DNA of 64,000 nt from Cupriavidus necator A5-1. Lineage in GTDB: Bacteria > Pseudomonadota > Gammaproteobacteria > Burkholderiales > Burkholderiaceae. A program made the translations under genes and the position numbers. Under the pieces are notes generated by a model. The model did no database searches. It was not told the DNA's origin and worked only from the letters and a program-made list of their open reading frames with translations. The DNA is taken from NCBI RefSeq assembly GCF_000744095.1, contig NZ_JQLI01000008.1, positions 3,348,001-3,412,000 of the forward strand, read 5' to 3'. Below, piece by piece: positions 8,249 through 17,322 of the stretch; position 1 is the first letter of the stretch, and each line of letters begins with the position of its first letter.

Positions 8249-9294
8249 CGGTGCAAGCCCTCGAAATGAATGCGCGGGTCCACCAGCACGTAGCAGACAT
8301 CGGAGATCAGGCGCGTGAACAGCCCGATCAGCGTGAACAGGTAGAGCGTGCCCAGCACCACCGGATAGTCGCGGCGCAGCACCGCCTCATACGACAGCAA
8401 ACCCAGCCCGTCCAGCGAGAACAGCGTCTCGATCAGCAGAGAGCCCGTGAAGAAGGCGCCGATGAATGCCGCCGGGAACCCGGTGACCAGCGGGATCAGC
8501 GCGTTGCGGAACACATGCTTCCACAGCACACGGCGCTCGCCCAGGCCCTTGGCGCGCGCGGTCAGCACGTACTGCTTGCGGATTTCCTCCAGGAAGGCGT
8601 TCTTGGTCAGCATGGTGACCACCGCGAAGCTGCCCACCACCGACGCCGTAATCGGCAGCACGAGGTGCCACAGGTAGTCCATCACCTTGCCCATCAGCGA
8701 CAGCTGGTCCCAGTTGTCCGAGGTCAGGCCGCGCAGCGGGAACCACTGCACGAAGGTGCCCCCGCCGAACAGCACCAGCAGCAGCACGCCCAGCACGAAG
8801 CCAGGAATGGCATAGCCCACCAGCACGATGATGCTGGTCACCACATCGAAACGGCTGCCCGCCCGGATCGCCTTGGAGATGCCGAGCGGCACCGATATCA
8901 GGTAGGTCAGGAAGAAGGTCCACAAACCCAGGCTGATCGAGACCGGCAGCTTGGACTTGACCAGCTCCCACACGCTGCGGTGCTGGAAATAGCTCTGGCC
9001 CAGGTCGAACTGGGCAAAGCGCTTGAGCATCAGGAAGTAGCGCTCCAGCGGCGGCTTGTCGAAGCCGTACAGCGCCTGGATCTCCTTGATCTTCTCGGGA
9101 TCGACGCCGCGGCGCCCGCGGTATTCGGCACCGCCGCCGCTGGCTTCGCCGGCGCCGCCCCGCCCTTTCAGTTCCATCATCATCTGTTCGACCGGGCCGC
9201 CCGGCACGAACTGGATCACCACGAAGGTCAGCGTGATGACCCCGATCAGCGTCGGGATCATCAGCAGAATGCGCTTGAGCAGGTAGGCAAGCAT
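8245..9294 (-). CDS. yejB: oligopeptide ABC transporter permease
   Basis: This 349-residue inner-membrane permease of the DppB/OppB type has an N-terminal helix (YLLKRILLMIPTLIGVITL) and the EAA loop 'TARAKGLGERRVLWKHVFRN'. A Gly/Ala/Arg-rich insert lies near residues 40-60. It forms the membrane channel with YejE. The start is about 40 bases after the binding-protein gene and overlaps yejE by 4 bases. Confidence 0.95.
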   Translation of the reverse strand: MLAYLLKRILLMIPTLIGVITLTFVVIQFVPGGPVEQMMMELKGRGGAGEASGGGAEYRGRRGVDPEKIKEIQALYGFDKPPLERYFLMLKRFAQFDLGQSYFQHRSVWELVKSKLPVSISLGLWTFFLTYLISVPLGISKAIRAGSRFDVVTSIIVLVGYAIPGFVLGVLLLVLFGGGTFVQWFPLRGLTSDNWDQLSLMGKVMDYLWHLVLPITASVVGSFAVVTMLTKNAFLEEIRKQYVLTARAKGLGERRVLWKHVFRNALIPLVTGFPAAFIGAFFTGSLLIETLFSLDGLGLLSYEAVLRRDYPVVLGTLYLFTLIGLFTRLISDVCYVLVDPRIHFEGLHR

Positions 9295-9334
9295 CGGCCG
9301 GTCCTCTTCCTTGTGCTTGGGGTCGCCGGGCGCG

Positions 9335-11224
9335 TCAGCGCCCCTGCGGCTTGACGTCCTTGCGCCACCATTGGCTCAGGATCCAGCCTTCGGCCGTATA
9401 GAAATAGGGAAGCCGTTCCGGGTACCCCAGTTCCTTGCGGTAGGACACCCGGTGCGACGCGCTGTACCAGTTCGGCACGATGTAGTGGCCATGCATCAGC
9501 ACGCGGTCCAGCGCGCGCCCGGCGGTGATCAGCTCCTGCCGGGTATGCGCGTGCAGCACGTTGTCCACCAGCTGGTCGACCGCCGGCGACTTGAGCCCGA
9601 ATAGGTTGTCCGAGCCGGGCGTGCCGGCGGCCTCGGCAGCGAAGCGGTCGCGCAGCTCGTTGCCGGGGCTTTGCGAGTCGGGGAAACGGATCGACACCAT
9701 GTCGAAGTCGAAGTCTTCCAGCCGCTTCTGGTACAGCGCAAAGTCCGTGGTGCGCTGGTGCACCTGGATGCCGAGCTTTTCCAGGTTGCGCACATAGGTG
9801 GTGATGACGCGGCTCATGGCGCCGCCGTCGTCCAGGAACTCGAACACCAGCGGCTCGCCCTTGGCGTTGCGCAACGCGCCGTCGGCATAGGTCCAGCCGG
9901 CCTGGGCCAACAGGCGCCGCGCCAGGCGCAGGTTGTCGCGCAAGGAGCGCGGCGCCGCGGTGCTCGGTTGCACCACTTCCGGGCCGAACACCTCCGGCGG
10001 CAACTGGGCGCGCAGCGGCTCGAGCAGTGCCAGCTCGCTGGGGCCGGGTCGGCCGTCGAGGGTGGCGCTGGCCGCCAGCTCGCTGTTGGAGAACCAGCTG
10101 TCCAGTCGCTTGTAGGCGCCGTAGAACAGTTGCCGGTTCAGCCATTCGAAGTCCAGCGCCAGGATCAACGCCTGGCGCACGCGCACGTCCTGGAACACCG
10201 GCTTGCGCATATTCATCACGAAGCCCTGCATGCCCGCGCCGTTGCGGTGCGGGAAGTCGGTCTTGATCAGCTCGCCGTTGCGGAAGCGCGTGCCCTGGTA
10301 GCTCTTGGCCCAGTTCTTGGCGCGATATTCGACGATGGCGTCGAACTCGCCCGCCTTGTAGGCCTCCAGCTTGGCGGTCTCGTCCTTGTACAGGCGGTAG
10401 ACCACGCGCGCGAAATTGAAGGTACCTCGACGCACCGCCAGGTCCTTGCCCCAGTAGTTGGGGTCGCGCTTGAAGATGATGCCGCGGCCGGCGTCGTAAC
10501 GCTCGATCAGGTAGGGACCGCTGGTAATCGGCGGCTCGAAGGTCAGCTTCGCGAACGGCACCGTGGCCGTCCATTTCTTCGAGAACACCGGCAGCGCGCC
10601 GACGATCAGCGGCAGCTCGCGATTGCGCTGCTTGAAGTCATAGCGCAGCGTGCGCTCGCCCGTCACGACCACGTCCTTCACGTCCGTGCACATGCTGCGA
10701 TAGCCGGGGCTCGAGGCCTTGCTCATCAGCATGTCATAGGAATACTTGACGTCTGACGCGAGCACCGGGTCGCCATTGGAGAAGCGCGCTTGCGGCCGGA
10801 TACGGAACGTGACCGACATCTCGTCCGGCGCCACCGTGACGTCCTCCGCCAGCAGGCCGTAGGCACTGGCGGTCTCGTCGGCGCTGCTGACCAGCAGCGA
10901 CTCGAACATCAGCGCATTGAGCCCGGGCGCCGAGGTGCCCTTCAGCGTGAACGGGTTGAACTTGTCGAAACTGGTGCGCCGGTCCGGATTGGCGAGCGTC
11001 AGCGTGCCGCCGGCCGGTGCATTCGGATTGACGTAGTCGAAGTGCCGGAAATCCGCGCTGTACTTCAGATCCCCGTGCAGCGCAAAGCCATGCGCCGCCA
11101 TTGCCGAAACGGGACATAGGAAGCCCCCCGCCGCCAGCACCATCGCCAGCCAATACCGCAGTACCGCATCCCGCCGGAAGCACTGCCATGCCGCCTGAAG
11201 CGGCCAACGTGCTTGAATAGGCAT
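9335..11224 (-). CDS. yejA: periplasmic oligopeptide-binding protein of the ABC importer
   Basis: This 629-residue solute-binding protein of the SBP family 5 (DppA/OppA/YejA) captures peptides in the periplasm for YejBEF. The start at 11224 has GGAGG upstream. It gives a long n-region, then a hydrophobic stretch ending VSAMAAHG that should be cleaved by signal peptidase I. Family features include FNPFTLKG, 'VTFRIRPQARFSNGDPVLAS' and ITSGPYLIE. It is the first gene of yejABEF. In E. coli this system imports peptides including microcin C; the substrate here is not known. Confidence 0.93.
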   Translation of the reverse strand: MPIQARWPLQAAWQCFRRDAVLRYWLAMVLAAGGFLCPVSAMAAHGFALHGDLKYSADFRHFDYVNPNAPAGGTLTLANPDRRTSFDKFNPFTLKGTSAPGLNALMFESLLVSSADETASAYGLLAEDVTVAPDEMSVTFRIRPQARFSNGDPVLASDVKYSYDMLMSKASSPGYRSMCTDVKDVVVTGERTLRYDFKQRNRELPLIVGALPVFSKKWTATVPFAKLTFEPPITSGPYLIERYDAGRGIIFKRDPNYWGKDLAVRRGTFNFARVVYRLYKDETAKLEAYKAGEFDAIVEYRAKNWAKSYQGTRFRNGELIKTDFPHRNGAGMQGFVMNMRKPVFQDVRVRQALILALDFEWLNRQLFYGAYKRLDSWFSNSELAASATLDGRPGPSELALLEPLRAQLPPEVFGPEVVQPSTAAPRSLRDNLRLARRLLAQAGWTYADGALRNAKGEPLVFEFLDDGGAMSRVITTYVRNLEKLGIQVHQRTTDFALYQKRLEDFDFDMVSIRFPDSQSPGNELRDRFAAEAAGTPGSDNLFGLKSPAVDQLVDNVLHAHTRQELITAGRALDRVLMHGHYIVPNWYSASHRVSYRKELGYPERLPYFYTAEGWILSQWWRKDVKPQGR

Positions 11225-11435
11225 CCCGTTGGATTCCTCCACTATGACCTCTGGGGTCCCGGCGTTCTGCGGCCGGGCCAAGTATGAGACAATTTTACAT
11301 GCGTCCGGGGTGGCCCCAGCCATCCGGACATTCCCTCTGCGCGGCGCAATAAAACGGCCGCAGGACAGCAAAGGCATGCGCACGGCCGCACCGCGGACGC
11401 AGGAAGCGTGCCTGATACACCACCTTGGAGAACTT

Positions 11436-12224
11436 ATGGGATTTCTGGCAGGTAAGCGGATCCTTATCACCGGCTTGCTCTCGAACCGCTCGATCGCCTA
11501 CGGCATCGCGTCGGCGTGCAAACGCGAAGGCGCCGAGCTCGCCTTCACCTATGTCGGCGAACGGTTCAAGGACCGGATCAGCGACTTTGCCAAGGAATTC
11601 GGCACCGACCTGGTATTCGAATGCGACGTCGGCAGCGACGAGCAGATCGCCGCGACCTTCGCCGCGCTGGGCCAGCGCTGGGAGAAGTTCGACGGGCTGG
11701 TGCACTCGATCGGCTTTGCGCCGCGCGAGGCGATCGCCGGCGACTTCCTGGAAGGCCTGTCGCGCGAAGGCTTCCGCGTCGCCCATGACATCTCCGCCTA
11801 CAGCTTCCCGGCGCTGGCCAAGGCCGCGCTGCCGCTGCTGTCGGACAAGGCCTCGCTGCTGACGCTGACCTACCTGGGCGCCGAGCGCGTGGTCCCCAAC
11901 TACAACACCATGGGCCTGGCCAAGGCCTCGCTGGAAGCCAGCGTGCGCTACCTGGCCTCGTCGGTGGGCCCGCGCGGCATCCGCGCCAACGGCATCTCGG
12001 CCGGCCCGATCAAGACCCTGGCCGCCTCGGGCATCAAGGGCTTCGGCAAGCTGCTGGGCCACTTCGAGCAAGCCGCGCCGCTGCGCCGCAACGTGACCAT
12101 CGAAGAAGTCGGTAACGTGGCCGCCTTCCTGCTGTCCGACCTGGCCAGCGGCGTGACCGGTGAGATCACCTATGTCGACGGCGGCTTCAACGTGGTCGGC
12201 GCGAGCGTGGCGGACGCAGAATAA
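11436..12224 (+). CDS. fabI: enoyl-[acyl-carrier-protein] reductase (NADH)
   Basis: The enzyme catalyses the last reduction of each fatty acid elongation cycle. The 262-residue protein keeps the FabI signatures: the nucleotide-binding GLLSNRSIAYGIA near the N-terminus and the catalytic pair Tyr156 and Lys163, at the same positions as E. coli FabI. I chose the ATG at 11436 (MGFLAGKRILITG) because ttggag lies upstream and the family starts there; longer in-frame starts would add about 70 non-homologous residues. It is divergent from yejA and followed by a terminator. It is the classical triclosan target enzyme. Confidence 0.97.
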   Translation: MGFLAGKRILITGLLSNRSIAYGIASACKREGAELAFTYVGERFKDRISDFAKEFGTDLVFECDVGSDEQIAATFAALGQRWEKFDGLVHSIGFAPREAIAGDFLEGLSREGFRVAHDISAYSFPALAKAALPLLSDKASLLTLTYLGAERVVPNYNTMGLAKASLEASVRYLASSVGPRGIRANGISAGPIKTLAASGIKGFGKLLGHFEQAAPLRRNVTIEEVGNVAAFLLSDLASGVTGEITYVDGGFNVVGASVADAE

Positions 12225-12247
12225 GCCGGCCCGCCAGCCTGCATGAG

Positions 12248-12276
12248 AAAGGTGTCCGTCCGGGCACCTTTTTTTA
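12248..12276 (+). terminator. fabI terminator
   Basis: Stem aaaggtg (12248-12254) with cacctt plus a run of T (12265-12275). It lies 24 bases after the fabI stop. Confidence 0.8.
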
Positions 12277-12321
12277 TTGCCGCGAGGCCGGCAGCGTGCG
12301 GCGCCGGCGCTGTTTGTTGCG

Positions 12322-13578
12322 CTACGCTGCCGCAGTGGCGCCGCGACGATCCATGTCGAGCATCGACCAGGCATAAATCCCCAGCCCGCCCAGTGCCAGC
12401 AGCAGGCCCACCCAGCCGGTCGACGTCCAGCCATAGCCGGCCGCGATGGTCACGCCGCCCAGCCACGCACCCAGCGCATTGGCCATGTTGAAGGCAGAGT
12501 GATTGAGCGCGGCCGCCAGCGTCTGCGCATCGCCCGCCACGTCCATCAGCCGGATCTGCAGCGCCGGGCCGAGCGCCACCGCCGTGCCCACCAGCAGTAC
12601 GTTGAATGACGCCAGCCACGCATGCGGCGCGGTGAAGGTGAAGGCCGCCAGCACCAGCGCCGTCCACACCAGTACGCCGCCAATGGTCGGCATCAGCGCT
12701 TTGTCCGCCAGGCGCGCGCCGGCAAGGTTGCCTGCCACCATGCCGACGCCGAACAGCGCCAGCACGATCGGGATGCCAGCCGCCGGCATATGCGCGAGTT
12801 CCAGCATGGTCGGCTTGATATAGCTGAACACCGAGAACATGCCGCCGAAGCCGATCGCGCCAATGCCCAGCGTCAGCCATACCTGCTTGCGCCTGAGCGC
12901 CGACAGCTCGCGCAGCGGGCTGGCATGCCGGTCGGCCGGCACGAACGGCACCCAGCGCCACACCAGTAGCGCAGTCAGCGCGCCGATGGCGCCGACGATC
13001 AGGAAGGCGGAGCGCCAGCCTAGCCAGGTCCCAACCGTGGCCGCGATCGGCACGCCCACCAGCGTGGCGATGGTCAGGCCGAGCATCACCAGCCCCACCG
13101 CCTGTGCGCGCCGCTCTCGTGCCACCAGGCTGGCGGCGACCAGCGCCGCCACGCCGAAGTACGTGCCATGCGGAAAGCCCGTCAGCAGACGCGCGACCAG
13201 CATCGACAGGTAGGAAGGCGCCAGCGCGCTGGCGATATTGCCGGCGGCAAACATGGCCATCAGCGCGATCAGCAGGTTGCGCCGCGGCCAGCGCGCGCCC
13301 AGCACCGCAAGTAGCGGCGCACCGATCACCACGCCCAGGGCATAGGCACTGATCAGATGGCCAGCTTCCGGGATCGAGATGGCAAGGTCGCGCGCGGCAT
13401 CTGGCAGCAGGCCCATGATGACGAACTCGCCGGTGCCGATGGCGAAGCTGCCGACACCAAGCGCGAGCAGCGGCAGCCGGCCGGTGTTGCCGGGCGCTTC
13501 AGATTCTGCGACGGGGGAAAGGGAAGACTGGGCGCCGCGGACCGAATCCGCGGCGGATTGTGCATGTGGGGCGGCCAT
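12322..13578 (-). CDS. MFS transporter (DHA1, AraJ-like drug/sugar exporter)
   Basis: This 418-residue inner-membrane protein has about 12 hydrophobic helices. The start of helix 1 carries GVGSFAIGTGEFVIMGLLP, characteristic of the AraJ/YdhP-type DHA1 efflux permeases, and motif-A-like residues GARWPRR follow helix 2. I placed the start at the ATG at 13578 (MAAPHAQSA). The frame is open further upstream but that part is not membrane-protein-like. The substrate cannot be told. It is transcribed alone. Confidence 0.88.
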   Translation of the reverse strand: MAAPHAQSAADSVRGAQSSLSPVAESEAPGNTGRLPLLALGVGSFAIGTGEFVIMGLLPDAARDLAISIPEAGHLISAYALGVVIGAPLLAVLGARWPRRNLLIALMAMFAAGNIASALAPSYLSMLVARLLTGFPHGTYFGVAALVAASLVARERRAQAVGLVMLGLTIATLVGVPIAATVGTWLGWRSAFLIVGAIGALTALLVWRWVPFVPADRHASPLRELSALRRKQVWLTLGIGAIGFGGMFSVFSYIKPTMLELAHMPAAGIPIVLALFGVGMVAGNLAGARLADKALMPTIGGVLVWTALVLAAFTFTAPHAWLASFNVLLVGTAVALGPALQIRLMDVAGDAQTLAAALNHSAFNMANALGAWLGGVTIAAGYGWTSTGWVGLLLALGGLGIYAWSMLDMDRRGATAAA

Positions 13579-13907
13579 GTACAGGATCGCAAGGTGTTCT
13601 TCGGATTGCCGCCCGCTGACGGGCGGGGTCCGGGCCCTCGCCTCTGATGCTCCAGCGTGCTCCTGTGCGGCGCGCAGGTCGTATTGTGCGGCAAAACGGC
13701 GAAACGTGCCGGCGCCTGCCCCGGCTACGCCGTTGCTGCTACGGCGCTCAATGCTGCACTTGGTAGCGCGCGAGCAAGTGCGCATACGGCGCCACGGCGC
13801 GATCCGATTGATTTGGGGGGTGGCCCGGGCGCTTGCGGGCGGCGCGGCGCCGTGCGATTGCAGCGAGGCGGCCGCTGGGGCCAGAGAAATGGGCGTCAAC
13901 CAGACGC
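13579..13907. other. intergenic, no gene seen
   Basis: This stretch between the MFS start and tRNA-Arg is GC-rich. Several frames are open only because stop codons are rare at this composition. I see no start with a ribosome site, no strong promoter and no terminator apart from whatever drives the MFS gene. Confidence 0.5.
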
Positions 13908-13984
13908 TGGCGCGTCCTAGAGGATTCGAACCTCTGACCGCTCGCTTAGAAGGCGAGTGCTCTATCCAACTGAGCTAAGGACGC
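13908..13984 (-). tRNA. tRNA-Arg(TCT)
   Basis: A 77-nt minus-strand cloverleaf with acceptor GCGUCCU/AGGACGC, anticodon stem CUCGC/GCGAG with loop CUUCUAA (anticodon TCT), T-arm GGUUCGAAUCC and encoded CCA. Confidence 0.96.
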
Positions 13985-13994
13985 GAAGGCGTGC

Positions 13995-14025
13995 ATTCTA
14001 CCGCAGCGCCGCCGCCCGGTGACAA
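13995..14025 (-). promoter_or_regulatory. possible promoter of tRNA-Arg
   Basis: On the minus strand TTGTCA (14020-14025) and TAGAAT (13995-14000) are separated by 19 bp, with the -10 ending 10 bases before the tRNA. The spacer is longer than ideal. Confidence 0.5.
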
Positions 14026-14047
14026 GCGGAGTGACAGGCGCCACGCA

Positions 14048-15307
14048 TCAGGAAGCGACGCGCGGTTGGCTGCGCGTGACGTAGCGGCCCTCGGCCACGG
14101 CGGCGTCGCTGCCCGCAGAGCTTGCCGCGGGGTGCATCGACACGCAGTTGCGCCCCTTCAGCTTGGCATCGTAGAGGGCGCGATCGGCACGGCGCATCAG
14201 CGCGTCGGCGCCCTCGCCGGCGTGGCGCGCAGCCAGGCCGATGCTGACTGTGTAGGCGATCGGATCGGGCTCTGACGGGCACGGCGTGGCTCGCACCGAT
14301 GTGGCCAGCCGCATGCAGGTCAACCTGCCATTCTCCAGCGCGGTATCGGGCATCACGATGGCGAACTCCTCCCCGCCCAGGCGCCCCGCCACGTCGCGCG
14401 CACCGCAGGCCTTGCGCAGCAGGCCGGCAAAGTGCCGCAGCACGCTGTCACCGGCCAGGTGCCCGTAGACATCGTTGATCGCCTTGAAATGGTCCAGGTC
14501 GACGAACGCAACCGTCAGCGGCTGGCGTTGCCGCTCGGCCTGCAGGCACGCCGCTTCGAGTTCTTCCCAGAACGCGCCGCGCAGCAGCACGTCGGTCAGG
14601 TCGTCATGCCGGGCGCGCCTCTCCAGCATGCGTCGCAGCCGGTCGTGCGCCATCAGCGCAAAGCTGACCGAGGCGCCCACCAGCGCAAAGACATTGAGCA
14701 TGGCCAGTTCGCCGTCCCACGGCATCGGCCGCGGCCAGGCCCCGCCCTGTACCACCGTGGCCAGCGGCAGCGCCAGCGTCCACACATTGATGCCCGCCGC
14801 GGCGATGACGATTAGCACCAGGGACAGCGCCGCCAGCCGGCCCGTGCCGCGCGTGGACGGCACCGATGGCACGATGCTGCGCGCCAGGTCGAGCAGCAGC
14901 AGGATATGGCACGCCGTCAGCAGCGGCGCCATTGCCGGCAGCGCCGGCGGCGCGGCCATGTATTGCGGCGCCAGGTCCAGCCACGCCACGCCGGCGCCCG
15001 CCGCCAGGTTCAGCGCCAGCATCGGCGCGGTGCGGCCGGGCCGCCCCGCAAAGTGCCGCACACCCACCGCCATCACTGACAGCGCCGCCAGAAGCGCCAG
15101 GTCGGTCGCCTCCGGCACCAGCCACAGCGGCCGCAGTTCCTGCACGGCGGACAGCACCGAAGCCATCGCCGCCGCCACATTCCCCAGCGCCCACGACGTC
15201 AGGCCGCTGCGGTCCATGCCGGCGGACCGGCGCAATACGACGCAAACCACCGCCATCTGCAGGGCAAACAGCCCCGCGATGAGCACAACTATGTGCGACT
15301 GAAACAT
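14048..15307 (-). CDS. membrane-bound diguanylate cyclase
   Basis: This protein makes cyclic di-GMP from two GTP. At about 419 residues it has six to seven N-terminal transmembrane helices (to about residue 215) and then a GGDEF domain with DHFKAINDVYGHLAGD and the active-site variant GGEEF in 'GRLGGEEFAIV'. The residues where an RxxD inhibitory site would sit read GARD, so product inhibition may be absent. The start is taken at 15307 (MFQSHIVV), directly at the first helix; an ATG at 15343 is an alternative. No periplasmic sensor domain is recognisable. Confidence 0.9.
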   Translation of the reverse strand: MFQSHIVVLIAGLFALQMAVVCVVLRRSAGMDRSGLTSWALGNVAAAMASVLSAVQELRPLWLVPEATDLALLAALSVMAVGVRHFAGRPGRTAPMLALNLAAGAGVAWLDLAPQYMAAPPALPAMAPLLTACHILLLLDLARSIVPSVPSTRGTGRLAALSLVLIVIAAAGINVWTLALPLATVVQGGAWPRPMPWDGELAMLNVFALVGASVSFALMAHDRLRRMLERRARHDDLTDVLLRGAFWEELEAACLQAERQRQPLTVAFVDLDHFKAINDVYGHLAGDSVLRHFAGLLRKACGARDVAGRLGGEEFAIVMPDTALENGRLTCMRLATSVRATPCPSEPDPIAYTVSIGLAARHAGEGADALMRRADRALYDAKLKGRNCVSMHPAASSAGSDAAVAEGRYVTRSQPRVAS

Positions 15308-15719
15308 CTTTATCCCGTCCAAGGCGACAGCGGCGCTCCGCATGGCGCCACCCTTCCCTTTCTTGTACCGGTCCTGTGCCGGACCGTTGATTTAGATTCC
15401 CGCATCCTGGATCAGGCCATCCCGGCGGCTGCCGGCCGGCAGGCGCAGACGCGCCGACGCACTCTCCGGGGGGGGGCGGGAGCGCTGTTCTTGTTGTGGT
15501 GATCAGGTCAGTCCGGAAGGAAAACGCAAACCGGGCGTTCCCAATAGCACGCCGGTCGGACTGGAGCGGTGCACGGATTATCGCAGCGCGCAAACCCAAG
15601 TCAAGCCAAAGCGCCCCCGCCAGAAGGGGGAGAACACCTGCCACGCAACACCGCGGCGTGGTGTACATCACCACATCGGATTGACCACGATCCTTGGAGC
15701 GGGCTACAATGCTTGGCTT
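15308..15719. other. intergenic, tRNA-Pro promoter only
   Basis: The 412 bases between the cyclase start and tRNA-Pro contain the tRNA-Pro promoter at the right end and an eight-base G run near 15470. I see no convincing coding sequence. Confidence 0.5.
15681..15710 (+). promoter_or_regulatory. promoter of tRNA-Pro
   Basis: There is a -35 TTGACC (15681-15686), an 18-bp spacer and a -10 TACAAT (15705-15710), nine bases before the mature tRNA start. Confidence 0.8.
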
Positions 15720-15796
15720 CGGGGCGTAGCGCAGCCTGGTAGCGCATCTGATTTGGGATCAGAGGGTCGCATGTTCGAATCATGTCGCCCCGACCA
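15720..15796 (+). tRNA. tRNA-Pro(TGG)
   Basis: A 77-nt cloverleaf with acceptor CGGGGCG/CGCCCCG, anticodon stem UCUGA/UCAGA with loop UUUGGGA (anticodon TGG), T-arm GUUCGAAUC and encoded CCA. Confidence 0.96.
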
Positions 15797-15815
15797 GTTT
15801 TAAGCTTTGAGAATG

Positions 15816-15849
15816 ACGGCCTGGACAGCAATGTCCGGGCCGTTTTTCT
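15816..15849 (+). terminator. tRNA-Pro terminator
   Basis: A long GC-rich stem (ACGGCC-TGGAC with GTCC-GGGCCGT) is followed by tttttctt. It lies 20 bases after the tRNA. Confidence 0.85.
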
Positions 15850-15882
15850 TTGGCACGCTCCTTTTGCGGCGCAGCCGCATCC

Positions 15883-16638
15883 TCACCACCGCGGCAACAA
15901 CTCGGGCCAGATCAGCGCCGCCGCGGTCAGTATCAGCATTATCGCGACCAGGATGAGGCCCCGCATCGGGCCATCGTTGCGGGCTTCGCCCTCGGGCACC
16001 CACGGCGGTGGAGCGCCTGCCTGCGCGTGCGCCGGAGGTGGGGGCGGCGGCTCAGCGCCCGCGGCTGGGGCGTGCTTCGCGGCACGCGGCACGAAATCCG
16101 GCTGGGCCAGCAGGAAACCCATCGGGGTCGACTGGGTGACCGCACCTATGTGCTGGAACAGCAATTTGGACAGCGCCAGGCAGTCGTCCAGCGCGATCTG
16201 CGGGCGGGGCCGGAAGATGCGCAGGTGCTCGCACAGTGTATCGAGCTTGTGGTTGGGGGCGTGGAAGTACTGGGACCAGCGCAGCTGCCGGACCGAGCAG
16301 CGCCAGCGTTTGCGCTGTATGTCGGGCACCACTTTTTCGAGCATGCGGGCGTTGAACTCGGCGCCGTGCGCCACCAGCACATCAGCGTCGTCGACGATGG
16401 CGCGGATGGCATCGACGTCGAAACGCTGGCCGCGCAGCATCTCGGTGGTCAGGCCGTGCACGCCGGTGGCGGCCTCGCTGATTGCCACGGTGGGCTCCTG
16501 CGAACCGTAGTAGTCGGTAATCTCCCGCACGAGGCTGCCCGCACGCGGCGCTACTTCGACAAGCAGCAGGCCGATGCTGACGGGCTCGTCCGCTGGCGTG
16601 AGCCCCGTGGTTTCCGTACTGACGATTGCCACCCGCAT
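15883..16638 (-). CDS. exonuclease-fold (DnaQ-like) protein, degenerate active site, C-terminal membrane anchor
   Basis: The first about 175 residues of this 251-residue protein follow the DEDDh 3'-5' exonuclease fold, but three of five catalytic positions are changed. Motif I reads STETTG (Ser for the first Asp, codon AGT). Motif II reads HGAEFN (Asn for Asp). Motif III reads QIALDD (Gln for His). A Pro/Ala-rich linker with six prolines in a row follows (about residues 190-220), then a single hydrophobic helix (LILVAIMLILTAAALIWP) at the C-terminus. It therefore looks like a non-catalytic, tail-anchored nucleic-acid- or nucleotide-binding protein. Function is unknown. It is not in an obvious operon. 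Confidence 0.8.
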   Translation of the reverse strand: MRVAIVSTETTGLTPADEPVSIGLLLVEVAPRAGSLVREITDYYGSQEPTVAISEAATGVHGLTTEMLRGQRFDVDAIRAIVDDADVLVAHGAEFNARMLEKVVPDIQRKRWRCSVRQLRWSQYFHAPNHKLDTLCEHLRIFRPRPQIALDDCLALSKLLFQHIGAVTQSTPMGFLLAQPDFVPRAAKHAPAAGAEPPPPPPAHAQAGAPPPWVPEGEARNDGPMRGLILVAIMLILTAAALIWPELLPRW

Positions 16639-16800
16639 GGGTACTCCGGTTGGCCGTCCGCAAGGCTTGTTGGCGGCGGCCGCTCTGATCGTTTGCCTCT
16701 AGGTTAGTGCGGGCGCGCCAAACGTCATATCAACCAGATGGGCTAGCCAAGGGTGCCAGCCGAATGGATGCCTGCTGGCGCCCACTGCCGGCCGCGCCGT

Positions 16801-17322
16801 TCAGGCCGGCTGCTGGTCCGACGTGTCGTTGCGCCGTCGCTCGAGATTGCAGTACACATCCGCCGCCACCAGCCCGAAAAGCGCATGGGCGAACAGGCTC
16901 TCCCAGCCGCGTGCCTCGTCGAACCAGTTGAAATAGCGTCCCAAAACGTAGAAGTTGACCAGGTACACCACCACGCCGAACACGATGCCGACCACCGAGG
17001 CCAGGCCCATGCTGGAATCCAGCCGGAACGACGCCAGGATCAGGGCCAGGACCGCCGCCAGGATGATCGACAATGCGAAGTGCACGGTACCCGCCGACAG
17101 CACGATGGTCCAGTTGAAGGCATCGGCCGACAGCGCTTCACGCCCGAGGATGATGGCTGCCACCATCTTCACCGTCCCCCAGGCGCCCTGGTACAGCAGG
17201 AAGCGCGCAGTCAGCAACTCAAGCACCATGTAGACCGCGCCGGCGATCAGGCCCGCCATCACGGCGGCCCGCCAGTCCGGCTTGCAGCGGACATAGCGGT
17301 GCGATTCCAGATGGAGTTCCAT
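16801..17322 (-). CDS. conserved small membrane protein of unknown function
   Basis: This 173-residue protein has four predicted transmembrane helices (about residues 22-42, 50-65, 82-100 and 108-128) and charged termini, and should sit in the inner membrane. The start at 17322 (MELHLESHRYV) is supported by aaggaga; a longer frame to 17394 lacks this. I do not recognise a characterised family. It stands alone. Confidence 0.75.
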   Translation of the reverse strand: MELHLESHRYVRCKPDWRAAVMAGLIAGAVYMVLELLTARFLLYQGAWGTVKMVAAIILGREALSADAFNWTIVLSAGTVHFALSIILAAVLALILASFRLDSSMGLASVVGIVFGVVVYLVNFYVLGRYFNWFDEARGWESLFAHALFGLVAADVYCNLERRRNDTSDQQPA

